The notes under the pieces: generated by a model
What the model was told of the DNA's origin: nothing
Databases searched by the model: none
The model's input: the letters and a program-made list of their open reading frames with translations, nothing else
Shown here: positions 1 through 9,396 of the stretch, one piece after another
Position numbering within the stretch: position 1 is the stretch's first letter
Layout of the letters: each line of letters begins with the position of its first letter
Source: Deltaproteobacteria bacterium
GTDB lineage: Bacteria > Desulfobacterota > GWC2-55-46
DNA: 38,385 nucleotides
Reading direction: 5' to 3'
NCBI GenBank assembly: GCA_016213015.1
Contig: JACRCE010000017.1
Coordinates: forward strand, 1-38,385
Translations under genes and position numbers: made by a program

Positions 1-142
1 AGCTCTGATTAATTCGTCTAAGCCGTCATTGCGAGCAAAGCGAAGCAATCTCGTCTTCAAGGAAATCAACAACTTAGAGATTGCCGCGCCGCGAAAGCGC
101 GGCTCGCAATGACAAAATAAGAATTAATCAGAGGTTCCCTAA
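1..142. repeat. MITE-like palindromic repeat of the 'GTCATTGCGAGC...GAAGCAATCTCG...' type, left edge at window start
   Basis: Termini AGCTCTGATTAATTC (1-15) and GAATTAATCAGAGG are inverted; inner GTCATTGCGAGC and GCTCGCAATGAC are inverted. A related copy lies at 10955-11155 in opposite orientation. Confidence 0.8.
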
Positions 143-179
143 TTTTCAGAGGCAGCCTGAAAGGAAGCCGACGGTCGTT

Positions 180-545
180 ATGCCATCATCCGAATCGCCT
201 CCATCCTCATCCGGCTTTACCCTCATCGAGGCGCTCATCTCCCTTGCCATACTTTCAGGCGTCGTCGTTGCCGTGTTGGTGTCAATCAACTATCACATCG
301 TCGCAGGCGATAGGATCAACAAGACCGTGGTTGCCTCGCTGATTGCAAGGGAAAGATTCGAGGAGATAGTCCTCGCGGGCGATATGAAGCCGGCTAAGGG
401 GGAGTATGCCCCGCCGTTTTCAGGCTTCCGATGGAGCTTCAATGCCGAGGACGTGCCGAGGATGCAGCTTAAAAAACTCAGTCTCATAACGACGTGGGGC
501 AACGGTGAGGCCATCGTGCTGGAAGGTTTTGCTTCCTCTGAATGA
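180..545 (+). CDS. gspI: Type II secretion system minor pseudopilin GspI
   Basis: Prepilin N-terminus GFTLIEALISLAIL; first gene of the gspIJKLMN order. Start placed at internal ATG 180 because the upstream part of the ORF is repeat-derived. Confidence 0.85.
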   Translation: MPSSESPPSSSGFTLIEALISLAILSGVVVAVLVSINYHIVAGDRINKTVVASLIARERFEEIVLAGDMKPAKGEYAPPFSGFRWSFNAEDVPRMQLKKLSLITTWGNGEAIVLEGFASSE

Positions 546-1162
546 ACTCCGGTGAGACCATGACAAGGAGAGGCGGTTTCACTCTTATAGAGGTCCTTGT
601 CGCGCTGGCCATAGGCTCCGCGATTATCGTTGCCCTGTATGCGACTTTTTTTTCCGTGTTGAAGGCGCGCACGGACGCCGTAGGCGGCCTTGAGCGCGCG
701 AGGGAGGTTGCCGGATTCCTTGATACGTTTTCAAGGGAGGCGGCTTCGGCCTTTTTCAAGGAGTCCAATGCAAGGACCATGTTCGCGGGAGAGAGGAGCG
801 CCGGAGGCGGCTTTGAAGCAGCGTCTCTTTCAATGACGGCCTTCGCGCCGACGGTGCGCGGCGCGGGCGTAAAGGGTGATCTCGTCGGCGTGCGTTACCT
901 TACCGCTTACGGCGAGGACGGCAAACCGGCTCTGTACAAAGAAACATGGAATCCGTATGTGCTGGAGAGCGCCTTTAGGATAGAGGTAATAGAGGATATC
1001 GAGGGCGTTGAGTTCAGCTTCTACAACGGGACGAAATGGGCAAAGGTCTGGGATGCGCGGCTTGAAAAGAGACTGCCGACGGCGATAAAGGCCGCGCTGC
1101 TCATAAGGGAAGGCAGGGAGATAAGACGGTATTCGGCCATAGCAAGACCGGTGATGAAATGA
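542..1162 (+). CDS. gspJ: Type II secretion system minor pseudopilin GspJ
   Basis: Prepilin motif GGFTLIEVLVALAIGSAIIVAL; overlaps gspI and gspK ends. Start may be ATG at 560. Confidence 0.85.
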   Translation: MNSGETMTRRGGFTLIEVLVALAIGSAIIVALYATFFSVLKARTDAVGGLERAREVAGFLDTFSREAASAFFKESNARTMFAGERSAGGGFEAASLSMTAFAPTVRGAGVKGDLVGVRYLTAYGEDGKPALYKETWNPYVLESAFRIEVIEDIEGVEFSFYNGTKWAKVWDARLEKRLPTAIKAALLIREGREIRRYSAIARPVMK

Positions 1163-2061
1163 AAAAAGCTTTTAATGGCAAAAAAAAAGCCGGGTTCGCG
1201 CTGATAATAACCGTGTTGATTACGGCGGCGCTCGCGGCGTTGATATCGGAGGTCGTCTATGCCGTGCACGCCGGCGCGAGCAGGGCAGGGGCGTTTCGGG
1301 ACTCAAACCGCGCCTCCACCCTTGCTCATGGCGCGGTCATGCTTGCCGCGAAGACGATTAAGCAGGGCGCTGACGATAACAGACGTTTGGAGCCGCGGAT
1401 ATTTGTATACGGCGATGCGCTCGTAAGCGTTCGCGTGGAGGACGAGGCTGGGAAGATCAACGCGAACTCCATCGTCATGCCCAACGGCTCAGTGCATCAG
1501 GAAAATTTTTCGGCGTATAAAAGGCTACTCTCTCAGCTTAAACTCGAATCGTCCCTTGCCGCGAACCTCGGCGATTGGATTGACGCAAACGACGACCCTA
1601 TGTCCGACGGCGCCGAGACGCGGGACTACTACGCAAGGCTTGCCCCGCCTTACGCGGCCAAGGGAGCGCCGCTTGACAGCGTTGAAGAGGCCATGCTCGT
1701 GAAAGGGTACGCGCCTCAAGCCTTTGCCGGCTTGAAGCCGTTTATAACCGTGTATACCGACGGACTGGTCAACATAAACACCGCGCCGGCCGAGGTCATA
1801 TCGTCGCTTGACCCCGGCATAACGCTCGACATGGCGAAGCGCGTCAAGAGCAGAGCCGAATCTACCCGGTTTACCGACGCATCCGAGATACGAAGCGTGG
1901 CCGGGTTTGAGACCATCGGTTTTAACCTTCAGGGCAGGATACGGGTAGACAGTTCCATATACAGGCTCTTTATTACCGTGAAGGCCGGCGAGGTCAGCCG
2001 CGAGGTCGAGGCCGTGATTGACGTAAACGACATGCGCGTTTTTTACTGGAGACAGGTTTAG
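1159..2061 (+). CDS. gspK: Type II secretion system minor pseudopilin GspK
   Basis: GFALIITVLITAALAAL N-terminus, large pseudopilin, 'NINTAPAEVISSL' helix-hairpin-helix-like segment typical of GspK. Confidence 0.88.
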   Translation: MKKAFNGKKKAGFALIITVLITAALAALISEVVYAVHAGASRAGAFRDSNRASTLAHGAVMLAAKTIKQGADDNRRLEPRIFVYGDALVSVRVEDEAGKINANSIVMPNGSVHQENFSAYKRLLSQLKLESSLAANLGDWIDANDDPMSDGAETRDYYARLAPPYAAKGAPLDSVEEAMLVKGYAPQAFAGLKPFITVYTDGLVNINTAPAEVISSLDPGITLDMAKRVKSRAESTRFTDASEIRSVAGFETIGFNLQGRIRVDSSIYRLFITVKAGEVSREVEAVIDVNDMRVFYWRQV

Positions 2062-3383
2062 TGGCGAAACCCATGCTCGTCATAGATTTTGGAATGGAGT
2101 CCGTGTCGGCCGGGGTGTTCAGCGGGTCATCGCTTGAACGCGCCTTCATGCGTCCGGTTGGGGAAGACCTTGTCCAGCCGCTTCTCGGATTGGCCTCAGA
2201 CCTGAATAGCGCCGGATACAAGACGTTTTCAAGGATCGTCGTCGGGGCGCCGCAGTCAATCGTCAGCAGCCGCGTCGTAACCGTCCCCATAAAAGACGCC
2301 GGCAAGCTTCGTGAGGTGCTGCCGTTCGAGACCGGCGATTTGTTCCTGAGCAACGCGGATGAGGCGATCTTTTCAGCGGCGCCTCTCGTCGGCAACGACG
2401 TCGTTGCCGTTACCGCGAATAAGGCGCAGATTAAGGCTATCGGCGTATGTCTCAGCGCCGTCGGCCTGAAGCCGGATTTATTGAGTTTGTCGCTTTTCTC
2501 AAGGCATCTTTTGCTTAACGAACTCCATAAGGGCGCAGGCGCGGCGGCCTTCATCGGTAAAGAGTTCGTTGTCGCGGCAAGGGGCGGCGTTCCCTGCCTC
2601 TTTAGAAGTATAACCGGGTTGGACGATCTACGGCTTGCCCTTCTTGCGTTGAAGGAGATGGAGACCGGAAACATATATGCCGCCGGACCGGCTATGGAAC
2701 TGCTCAAGCAGGCCGGCGCCCAAGCAAGGCTTGTCCATTGCGATGGCGAGCGTTATAGCGATGAAAAGGGCGGCCTGTACGCCCTTGCTCAAAGGTTTTC
2801 AAACGGCTCCGCCCCTCTTGACGCGCTCGTATTCAAGAGCCAAGACCTTGATAGGGAATCCGACATGCCCTCTGCCGGAAAGGGGATTAGGACAGGCGCG
2901 CTTTTACTTGCCGTATTCGTTTGTGTCTGGCTTGCATACTCGTACTTCAGGCATTCGTCCTTCGCATCCGGCGCGCGCGAGATGGATACGGCCATGGCCG
3001 CGTCGTATAAGGCCGCATTCCCGAACGAGGCCGCGCCCGTTGACGTGGAGTCTCAGCTTGAGATAAAGGTCAGGGACTTAAAGCAGGCAAAAGACATAGT
3101 GAACAACGCGCTCTGGCCCGTTGAGGCCATGCCGAGGCTTGCCGAGGCAACAGGGGAAGCGGCCATAAGACTGCGGGAGATGCGCCTTTCATCCGTTAGC
3201 GGCGGCGTAAGCGCGCGGCACAAGGGGCGTCTCATCGCGTCGTGCGAGGCGGCCTCCTTTGAGGAGGCGGACAGGTTCCGCGAAAAGGTTTTCGGCCTCT
3301 CCTATTTCAAGGACGTCGTCGTTACCGATGTAAAGCAGTCCGCGCTCGGCGGGGTTAACTTCAATCTGTCGGCGTCTCTATAG
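2061..3383 (+). CDS. gspL: Type II secretion system protein GspL (PilM-like cytoplasmic part plus TM)
   Basis: Position between gspK and gspM; N-terminal 'MLVIDFGMESVSAGVF' actin-like fold start; one TM (LLLAVFVCVWLAYSYF). GTG start. Confidence 0.8.
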   Translation: MAKPMLVIDFGMESVSAGVFSGSSLERAFMRPVGEDLVQPLLGLASDLNSAGYKTFSRIVVGAPQSIVSSRVVTVPIKDAGKLREVLPFETGDLFLSNADEAIFSAAPLVGNDVVAVTANKAQIKAIGVCLSAVGLKPDLLSLSLFSRHLLLNELHKGAGAAAFIGKEFVVAARGGVPCLFRSITGLDDLRLALLALKEMETGNIYAAGPAMELLKQAGAQARLVHCDGERYSDEKGGLYALAQRFSNGSAPLDALVFKSQDLDRESDMPSAGKGIRTGALLLAVFVCVWLAYSYFRHSSFASGAREMDTAMAASYKAAFPNEAAPVDVESQLEIKVRDLKQAKDIVNNALWPVEAMPRLAEATGEAAIRLREMRLSSVSGGVSARHKGRLIASCEAASFEEADRFREKVFGLSYFKDVVVTDVKQSALGGVNFNLSASL

Positions 3384-3615
3384 CAGGCCGCTGACCGGTT
3401 GTTCGCCGACTTGCGAAGCAATAAGGCGAACTCTAAAAAAGATATCTTTGTTCCATACCGGTAATACCAATCGTCATAAAGACGATTGGTATTACAAAAC
3501 GCCCATCTGCGGCGCACAACAAAGTGCGCCTCATTCGTCGCTCCTCGACGCCTTGCATCTCGGCATTTTTGAGCGGCCTGAACAAATTTCGAGTTTTTTC
3601 GCAAACTTACGGGGG
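3381..3615. repeat. 'CAGGCCGCTGA' palindromic repeat, copy 1, interrupted/mosaic
   Basis: Left end TAGCAGGCCGCTGA and right part GCGGCGCACAACAAAGTGCGCCTCATTCGTCGCTCCTCGACGCC...TTTTTGAGCGGCCT match copies at 32351 and 34198. The middle is replaced by unrelated sequence including a perfect hairpin at 3461-3495. Confidence 0.85.
3461..3495. repeat. Perfect 15-bp inverted repeat (hairpin) nested in the repeat
   Basis: GTAATACCAATCGTC-ATAAA-GACGATTGGTATTAC. Confidence 0.9.
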
Positions 3616-3623
3616 TCTTGAAC

Positions 3624-4169
3624 ATGTCTTTAACGGCAGTTATCGCCGCAATCAGGGACTATCTCGGGGCAAGGCGCTTTGCGTATCTGAAGGCGCTCGT
3701 CCTCCCGCTTGCTGCAATCGTCCTTGTGTTGCTGACCGGCCTCTTTACAGGCGCGGCAAGCGAGAGGTTTACAAGGAAAAAAGCGGCCTTCGTCCGATTC
3801 AATTCAACGATGGAAGGGTATCTGCAAGACAGGAGCTCCATGTCGTTTGTCGAGAAAAAACTCCTCATGCCCTTGCAAAAAGAGGCCGGAGCAGTGATGG
3901 AGGAGATCGGCGCCTCCATCGGTATCGGCAAGAAGATTACATCCTACAAACCATTTGACGAGGAGAAGCAAAAGGGCTACGAACAAAAAGGCGTTGAGAT
4001 AAAGGCCGACGGGATAACCGTGAACGAGCTGGCGAATCTGCTCTATAGGATTGAAAACTACAGGAACCTTCTCCTTGTGAGGGAGTTTTCCATGAAGACG
4101 AGGTTTGACAATCAGACGCTCTACGACGTAACGATAAGGGTTACGCTTGTGTCGAAGAAAAATGCGTAG
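3624..4169 (+). CDS. gspM: Type II secretion system protein GspM
   Basis: N-terminal TM followed by coiled/ferredoxin-like region, position between gspL and gspN; ATG at 3624 preferred over the TTG at 3618. Confidence 0.75.
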   Translation: MSLTAVIAAIRDYLGARRFAYLKALVLPLAAIVLVLLTGLFTGAASERFTRKKAAFVRFNSTMEGYLQDRSSMSFVEKKLLMPLQKEAGAVMEEIGASIGIGKKITSYKPFDEEKQKGYEQKGVEIKADGITVNELANLLYRIENYRNLLLVREFSMKTRFDNQTLYDVTIRVTLVSKKNA

Positions 4170-5070
4170 ACCGGTTCGTTGGTCCCTTTGGGTTGTCATT
4201 CCGGTTTCTCTTATCCTTGTCTTTGCCGTTACGGTGGCCGTGCTGATACCGGACGACGTTGTTGAGGCGACGCTCAGGCATTGGCTTGAAGGGCGCGGGG
4301 CGATTTCATTCAGCAGCAAGACGTTCAAGAAAACGCTTTTGCTCGGCCCCGCAATCGAGATGGAGGGTGTAACGATGACATGGCGAGGCAACGAGCCGCT
4401 TATCGCCTTCGACGTTCTCTCCGCGCGTCCCGATGCAACGGCGCTCTTTTACGGCGGTCTTGGCGTGAGCGCAAATGGCTTTATCAAGGGCAAGGGCAAA
4501 GGCGTGGTCAAGCTCCGGCTGTGGACGAGCATGATACGAAGGGGATATTCCGGCGTTGATTTGACAATCAGCGACCTTGCCGTTGCCGACGTGCCGGCGT
4601 TGTCGATGGTCGGCCTGAAAGGAGCGGGGATCGGTTCGGCAAGCTCTGCCATGACCATCGAGCCGGACGAGTGTCCGGCCGGGACAGTGGCCGCGTCTTT
4701 TACGGATATGGACGTCTCTGGTCTGGCCATCCCCGGATTGCCCCTTATGTTTGACGGCAAGGTGAGGGCGGATCTTTCGTTGGAGGCCGTAAGGGAAGCT
4801 CAAGGCCGGAAAGGCCGGTGCAAGGCATCCCTTAAACGACTCACGGTGGAGACGGACGGCCTGTCGGCAAAGGTGCACGGCGCGTTATACTATGCATTTG
4901 ACGCAGAGGCCATGACGATCAAACCCGATTGGAATGAGAGCGATTTAACGGTGGAGCTTGAGCCGAGGACCGAGGACAAGAGGCTTGCTCTATCCGCGCT
5001 GTTGCCTCAGCACAGGGTGACGGCCAATTTTTATTCCATTAAACTTAAGGGTCTGCGGCTGCCACAATGA
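4162..5070 (+). CDS. gspN: Type II secretion system protein GspN
   Basis: Single N-terminal TM, AsmA/GspN-like body, overlaps gspM (ATGCGTAG) and gspC (ATGA). Confidence 0.75.
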   Translation: MRRPVRWSLWVVIPVSLILVFAVTVAVLIPDDVVEATLRHWLEGRGAISFSSKTFKKTLLLGPAIEMEGVTMTWRGNEPLIAFDVLSARPDATALFYGGLGVSANGFIKGKGKGVVKLRLWTSMIRRGYSGVDLTISDLAVADVPALSMVGLKGAGIGSASSAMTIEPDECPAGTVAASFTDMDVSGLAIPGLPLMFDGKVRADLSLEAVREAQGRKGRCKASLKRLTVETDGLSAKVHGALYYAFDAEAMTIKPDWNESDLTVELEPRTEDKRLALSALLPQHRVTANFYSIKLKGLRLPQ

Positions 5071-5924
5071 ACGTCAACGTCTATAAGTTGATAAATATCG
5101 GCCTTGGCGTCGCGGTCTTCGGCGCGGCAACGCTTCTCGGCAGGGAGCTTATACTCTTGAAGTATAAGGCCCCTGCCGCGTCGGCGCTAAGCGGGTCTGT
5201 CCCGCCGTCTCAGGCCGTTAGGAGTCCTGAGGATTTTTCGCGTCTGGAAAAGATGAGCGGTTCTCCGCTCTTCGGACGCTCGCGCGTTTCGCTTATTCAG
5301 GCACAAACGGCCGGGGCGATTCAAATGGCCGAGGGCGAGGTCGAGCTTTTGGGAACCGTGGTAGGCCCGTCCGGCCTGAGCTACGCAATATTCAGATCGA
5401 AACGGCAAAAGCCGCTCGTGGTGGTTGCAAAGGGCGAGAAGGTCTTCGACGCCGGGGTGCTCTCCGAGATACTTGCGGATCGCGCTCTGGTTAACGCAAA
5501 TAATATTGTTTTGACCTTCTATATGCCGCAAAGCAAGCCTCCCGTCGGCGCAGCAAAGGGTGCGTCTTTACCGTCCTCCGGCATATCCATGCAGACCGGA
5601 GAGGCCGAGTGGGTTGTTGACCAGAAGGCGCTGGAGCACGTCCTGAGCACGGGCATGGGCAAGCTGTTGACAGAGGCCAGACTCCTGCCCTATAGTGAAG
5701 CGGGGCGCACCGTTGGCTTTCGGTTAAGCGAGGTAAAGACAGGCGGCATATTCTCAACGCTCGGCCTGAAAAACGGTGACGTGATAATGAAGGTCAACGG
5801 CCTTCAGGTAGACTCCGTTGAAAAGGGCGTACAGCTTCTATCCGGCTTGAAGGGCGACACCAACGTCGCCATAGACCTCATGCGCGACGGCAGGGCGCAG
5901 AGACTGCAATATCAAATAAGGTAA
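5067..5924 (+). CDS. gspC: Type II secretion system protein GspC with PDZ-like C-terminus
   Basis: N-terminal TM, HR-like domain (VELLGTVVGPSGLSYAIFR), C-terminal PDZ-like 'GGIFSTLGLKNGDVIMKVNGLQVDS'. Confidence 0.85.
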   Translation: MNVNVYKLINIGLGVAVFGAATLLGRELILLKYKAPAASALSGSVPPSQAVRSPEDFSRLEKMSGSPLFGRSRVSLIQAQTAGAIQMAEGEVELLGTVVGPSGLSYAIFRSKRQKPLVVVAKGEKVFDAGVLSEILADRALVNANNIVLTFYMPQSKPPVGAAKGASLPSSGISMQTGEAEWVVDQKALEHVLSTGMGKLLTEARLLPYSEAGRTVGFRLSEVKTGGIFSTLGLKNGDVIMKVNGLQVDSVEKGVQLLSGLKGDTNVAIDLMRDGRAQRLQYQIR

Positions 5925-5925
5925 T

Positions 5926-7959
5926 ATGGGCATGATAAACCATCGCAAGAACCTTTGCTCCACGCTGTTTTCCGTTGCAACGGCCGTTTGTCTTGCCGTT
6001 GCGTTGACGGCCTTTACGCCTCTGCCCTCGTCCGCCGGGGAAAAGGCAATGGCCGTGGAAAAATCTAATGCAAAGGCAAGGCCGAAGGAGAAGTCCGGCG
6101 CAAAGGCAAAGGCTGAAAAACTCCTGATAAACTTCGTTGACGTCGATCTGCCCTCCATAGCCAACTTCATAAGCAAGATGACCGGCAAAAACTTCATCTA
6201 CGACGAAACCCTTGCCGGAAAAGTTACGATAGTCGCTCCGACCAAGATAGACGCAGACGAGGCGTTCGATCTTTTCGTCTCGGTGTTGAAGCTCAAGGGC
6301 TACACAACGGTCTTTACGGGCACGGCATGGAAGATAGTCCCGGCCATTGACGTTAAACAAGCCGCCATAGAGGTCTTTGACGCTCAAAAAGGGTTGAGGA
6401 TAAACGAGTCTTACGTCGCTCGTCTCGTGCCGCTTCAGCGGATCGCCGGGCAGGAGATAATGCCCGTGCTTGCGCCCCTTGTCTCCAAGGAGGGGTATAT
6501 TCAGGTCTTCGGCAAGGGCAACGCGCTTTTGCTCGTGGACAACGCGCTTAACATCGAAAAGATACTCGGCATATTGAAACTCCTTGACGTGGAGTCGCGT
6601 CCGAACGCGCCGGAGATAGTATACCTTAAACATTCGCAGGCCGAGACCGTGGCGCAGGTCTTGAGGCAGGTGAGAAGCGGCATCAGGGCGCAGGGGGCGA
6701 GGCAGGGTCAGCCCCCTGTCGAGGCGCTTGGTCCGGTGGTGGATAAACGCCTCAACGCGCTCATACTGCTCGGCTCGCTGGACGAGATAGATGAATTGAA
6801 GTCTCTCATATCCGCGCTTGACGCGCCGTCGCCTGAGGCAAGTTCGAGGATAAACGTCTATTACCTCGAGGCCGCGGAGGCGCAGGAGGTGGCAAAGGTC
6901 TTGGAATCGCTCATCCGCCAGAGCGCGCCGACGCCTCAGGCCGCGGGCGCGCCCCTTCAACTGGCCGCCGAGCTTGCCGGCAAAGTGGCGATAACGCCTT
7001 ACAAGGACGCAAACGCGCTTCTCATCATGGCCGCGCCGGAGGACTTTTCGACCGTGGTGCAGGTCATAAAGAAGCTCGACAGGAGACCGAGGCAGGTCTT
7101 TGTGGAGGCCATGATAACCGAGGTGTCGCTTGACAAGGCATTGGAACTCGGCACGAGGTGGCGGTACGCCGGAGAGAAGGACGGCAAGCCCATAGCGCTC
7201 GGAGGAGTGGGCACGGTGGACTCCTCGACCATGGGTTCCATCCTGAGCGGCATGGCCGGGCTTACGCTCGGCGGCGTGGGCAACTACATGAACGTGCCTA
7301 TAACCAACGCGGACGGCTCGACCTCGACGCTCGGGGTGCCGGGCTTTGCCGCGCTCTTCAGCCTCTCGGAGTTCAAGGACGCGATCAACGTGCTCTCCAC
7401 GCCGCACATACTCACGAGCGACAACAAGGAGGCCGAGATAATCGTGGGCGAGAACGTGCCGTTCCTCAGCAAGTTCGAGAGGGAGGCGTCAAGCGCGGGT
7501 CAACCGATCCTGCAGTCCATCGAGAGAAAGGACGTGGGCATAACCCTGAGGATAAAGCCGCAGATAAGCGAGGGCGATTACGTAAAGCTCGACATCTATC
7601 AGGAGATATCAGCGGTATCCGCGACGGCAAGCACGGCGACGGACCTCATCACCACCAAGCGGTCGGCAAAGACCTCTGTCGTGGTGCGGAATAAGCAGAC
7701 CGTGGTTATCGGCGGTCTTATACAGGACAAGGAGATTAAGAACGTAACGAGGGTTCCGCTCCTGTCCGACATACCGTTCCTTGGATGGCTTTTCAAATCA
7801 ACCTCCACGTCCAAGCAAAAGACCAATCTACTCGTCTACCTTACTCCCACCATCGTAAAGGAGTTTGACGGCCTTGACGCCCTGAAACAGAGGAAGCAGG
7901 TGGAGTTCGAGGGCACGAGCATGGGGGATGAAAAGACTCCTGAGAAAGACGGCAAGTGA
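5926..7959 (+). CDS. gspD: Type II secretion system secretin GspD
   Basis: Signal peptide, N0/N1-N3 domains (VDVDLPSIANFISKMTGKNFIYDE), secretin motif '...TNLLVYLTPTIVKE'. Confidence 0.95.
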   Translation: MGMINHRKNLCSTLFSVATAVCLAVALTAFTPLPSSAGEKAMAVEKSNAKARPKEKSGAKAKAEKLLINFVDVDLPSIANFISKMTGKNFIYDETLAGKVTIVAPTKIDADEAFDLFVSVLKLKGYTTVFTGTAWKIVPAIDVKQAAIEVFDAQKGLRINESYVARLVPLQRIAGQEIMPVLAPLVSKEGYIQVFGKGNALLLVDNALNIEKILGILKLLDVESRPNAPEIVYLKHSQAETVAQVLRQVRSGIRAQGARQGQPPVEALGPVVDKRLNALILLGSLDEIDELKSLISALDAPSPEASSRINVYYLEAAEAQEVAKVLESLIRQSAPTPQAAGAPLQLAAELAGKVAITPYKDANALLIMAAPEDFSTVVQVIKKLDRRPRQVFVEAMITEVSLDKALELGTRWRYAGEKDGKPIALGGVGTVDSSTMGSILSGMAGLTLGGVGNYMNVPITNADGSTSTLGVPGFAALFSLSEFKDAINVLSTPHILTSDNKEAEIIVGENVPFLSKFEREASSAGQPILQSIERKDVGITLRIKPQISEGDYVKLDIYQEISAVSATASTATDLITTKRSAKTSVVVRNKQTVVIGGLIQDKEIKNVTRVPLLSDIPFLGWLFKSTSTSKQKTNLLVYLTPTIVKEFDGLDALKQRKQVEFEGTSMGDEKTPEKDGK

Positions 7960-8036
7960 GAATAACCGTGAACCACGCGTTATTGTCGTTCCCGTGCTCC
8001 AGCGTGGAAACGATGGGATAATTGATAAAGGAGGGA

Positions 8037-8246
8037 ATGAACGTGCTGGAAACAATAAAAGGACACTATAGAAATGGAAAGATAGAACTTTATGAAAAGC
8101 CTCATTTGAAGGAGAGCGAGGTAATTATAACCTTTCTGAGTTCAGAAGAGGCAAAATCCGTGGATTTGCAGGCAAAAGGCATCACAAAGGAAGAAGCCGT
8201 GGATTTGAGAGGCAGGCTGATAACCTTATATAAAAAAGGAAGATAG
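8037..8246 (+). CDS. Small putative antitoxin-like protein (MNVLETIKGHYRNGKIELYEKPHLKE...), no adjacent toxin
   Basis: Strong SD AAAGGAGGG before ATG 8037; N-terminal 'I.G.Y.NG.IEL.EKP.LKE..V..TF' resembles DUF104/AF2212-like antitoxins. Confidence 0.5.
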   Translation: MNVLETIKGHYRNGKIELYEKPHLKESEVIITFLSSEEAKSVDLQAKGITKEEAVDLRGRLITLYKKGR

Positions 8247-8280
8247 AGGACGCGGACGAAAAAACCACGGAGGTACCAGA

Positions 8281-9336
8281 ATGAAGCCGATGAAGAGTTT
8301 TGCAACCTTGTTGTTTATCGCATTGTTCGCGCTTGGGGCCTGCGGAGACAGGTCAAGCACCCCTTTAGCCTCTCTACCCGCCGCAGCCCTTGCAATGACA
8401 AACGTAACGACCTTTGCAGGCACAGCCTTGAGTTTCGGTTCAACGGACGGGACAGGTTCGACTGCGAGGTTTTATTACCCCGCCGGTATAACCACGGACG
8501 GGACAAACATTTACGTGGCTGATACCAGTAATCACATAGTCCGCAAGATAGTAATATCCACGGGCGTTGTAACGTTCATTGCAGGCACGGCCGGGACTTA
8601 TGGCACAACGGATGGGACAGGTGCCGGCGCGAGCTTTAATACCCCTTACGGCGTAATCACGGACGGGACAAACCTTTACGTGGCTGATACCAGTAATCAC
8701 ACGATCCGCAAGGTAGTAATATCCACGGGCGTTGTTACGACCTTTGCGGGCACGGCCGGGACCTCCGGTTCAGCGAACGGGACAGGTATTGCCGCTACTT
8801 TTAATTCCCCTCGCGGCATAACTACGGACGGGACAAATCTTTACGTGGCTGATACAGGGAACAACTCAGTCCGCCAGATAGTAATATCCACGGCCGCTGT
8901 AACGACCCTTGCTGCGGGTTTTAATTCCCCTAGCGGCATAACTACGTACGGGACAAACCTTTACGTGGCCGATACCAATAATCACACGATCCGTCAGATA
9001 GTAATATCCACGGGCACTGTAACGACCATTGCAGGCACGACTGGGACCGCCGGTTCAGCAGATGGGACAGGTATTGCCGCTACGTTTAATACCCCTCAGG
9101 GCATAACTACGGACGGGACAAACCTTTACGTGGCCGATACCGGTAATCATACGGTCCGCAAGGTAGTAATATCCTCGGGCGTAGTAACGACCCCTGTAGG
9201 CTCGGCTGGGAGCGCCGGTTCAGCGGACGGGGTAGGTTCAGGCGCGAGGTTTTATAACCCTATAGGCATAACCACTACAGGGATAACGCTTTACGTGGCT
9301 GATTATAGTAATCACACGATCCGCAAGATTCAGTAA
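8281..9336 (+). CDS. NHL-repeat lipoprotein with near-identical tandem repeats
   Basis: Lipobox LGAC; repeats 'GITTDGTNLYVADTSNHTIRKVVISTGVVTTFAGTAGTSGSADGTG..A.FN.P' of about 55 aa. Confidence 0.85.
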   Translation: MKPMKSFATLLFIALFALGACGDRSSTPLASLPAAALAMTNVTTFAGTALSFGSTDGTGSTARFYYPAGITTDGTNIYVADTSNHIVRKIVISTGVVTFIAGTAGTYGTTDGTGAGASFNTPYGVITDGTNLYVADTSNHTIRKVVISTGVVTTFAGTAGTSGSANGTGIAATFNSPRGITTDGTNLYVADTGNNSVRQIVISTAAVTTLAAGFNSPSGITTYGTNLYVADTNNHTIRQIVISTGTVTTIAGTTGTAGSADGTGIAATFNTPQGITTDGTNLYVADTGNHTVRKVVISSGVVTTPVGSAGSAGSADGVGSGARFYNPIGITTTGITLYVADYSNHTIRKIQ

Positions 9337-9396
9337 AGGTTCAAAGGCCGTGAGCCGTGAACGTCTTAATGTCTTTACCTATAACCGATAACCGTA

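Noticed and set aside
3302-3625. Minus-strand ORFs containing '[19 protein letters not shown]' (also at 32350-32541 and 34063-34362)
   Set aside because: The shared peptide is encoded by the palindromic repeat in all three places and the rest of each ORF is antisense to genes; likely a source of false 'hypothetical protein' annotations.
5878-7407. 509-aa minus-strand ORF
   Set aside because: Fully antisense to gspD, composition (R/H/G rich, no domain motif) typical of a GC-rich shadow frame.
7987-8012. Imperfect palindrome CGTTCCCGTGCTCCAGCGTGGAAACG
   Set aside because: Resembles a degraded common intergenic repeat, only about 9/12 paired; too weak to call a functional element.
8281-9336. 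Regular DNA repeats that might suggest a CRISPR array
   Set aside because: They are in-frame NHL repeats of 165 bp, with no short repeat/unique spacer pattern and no cas genes in the window.
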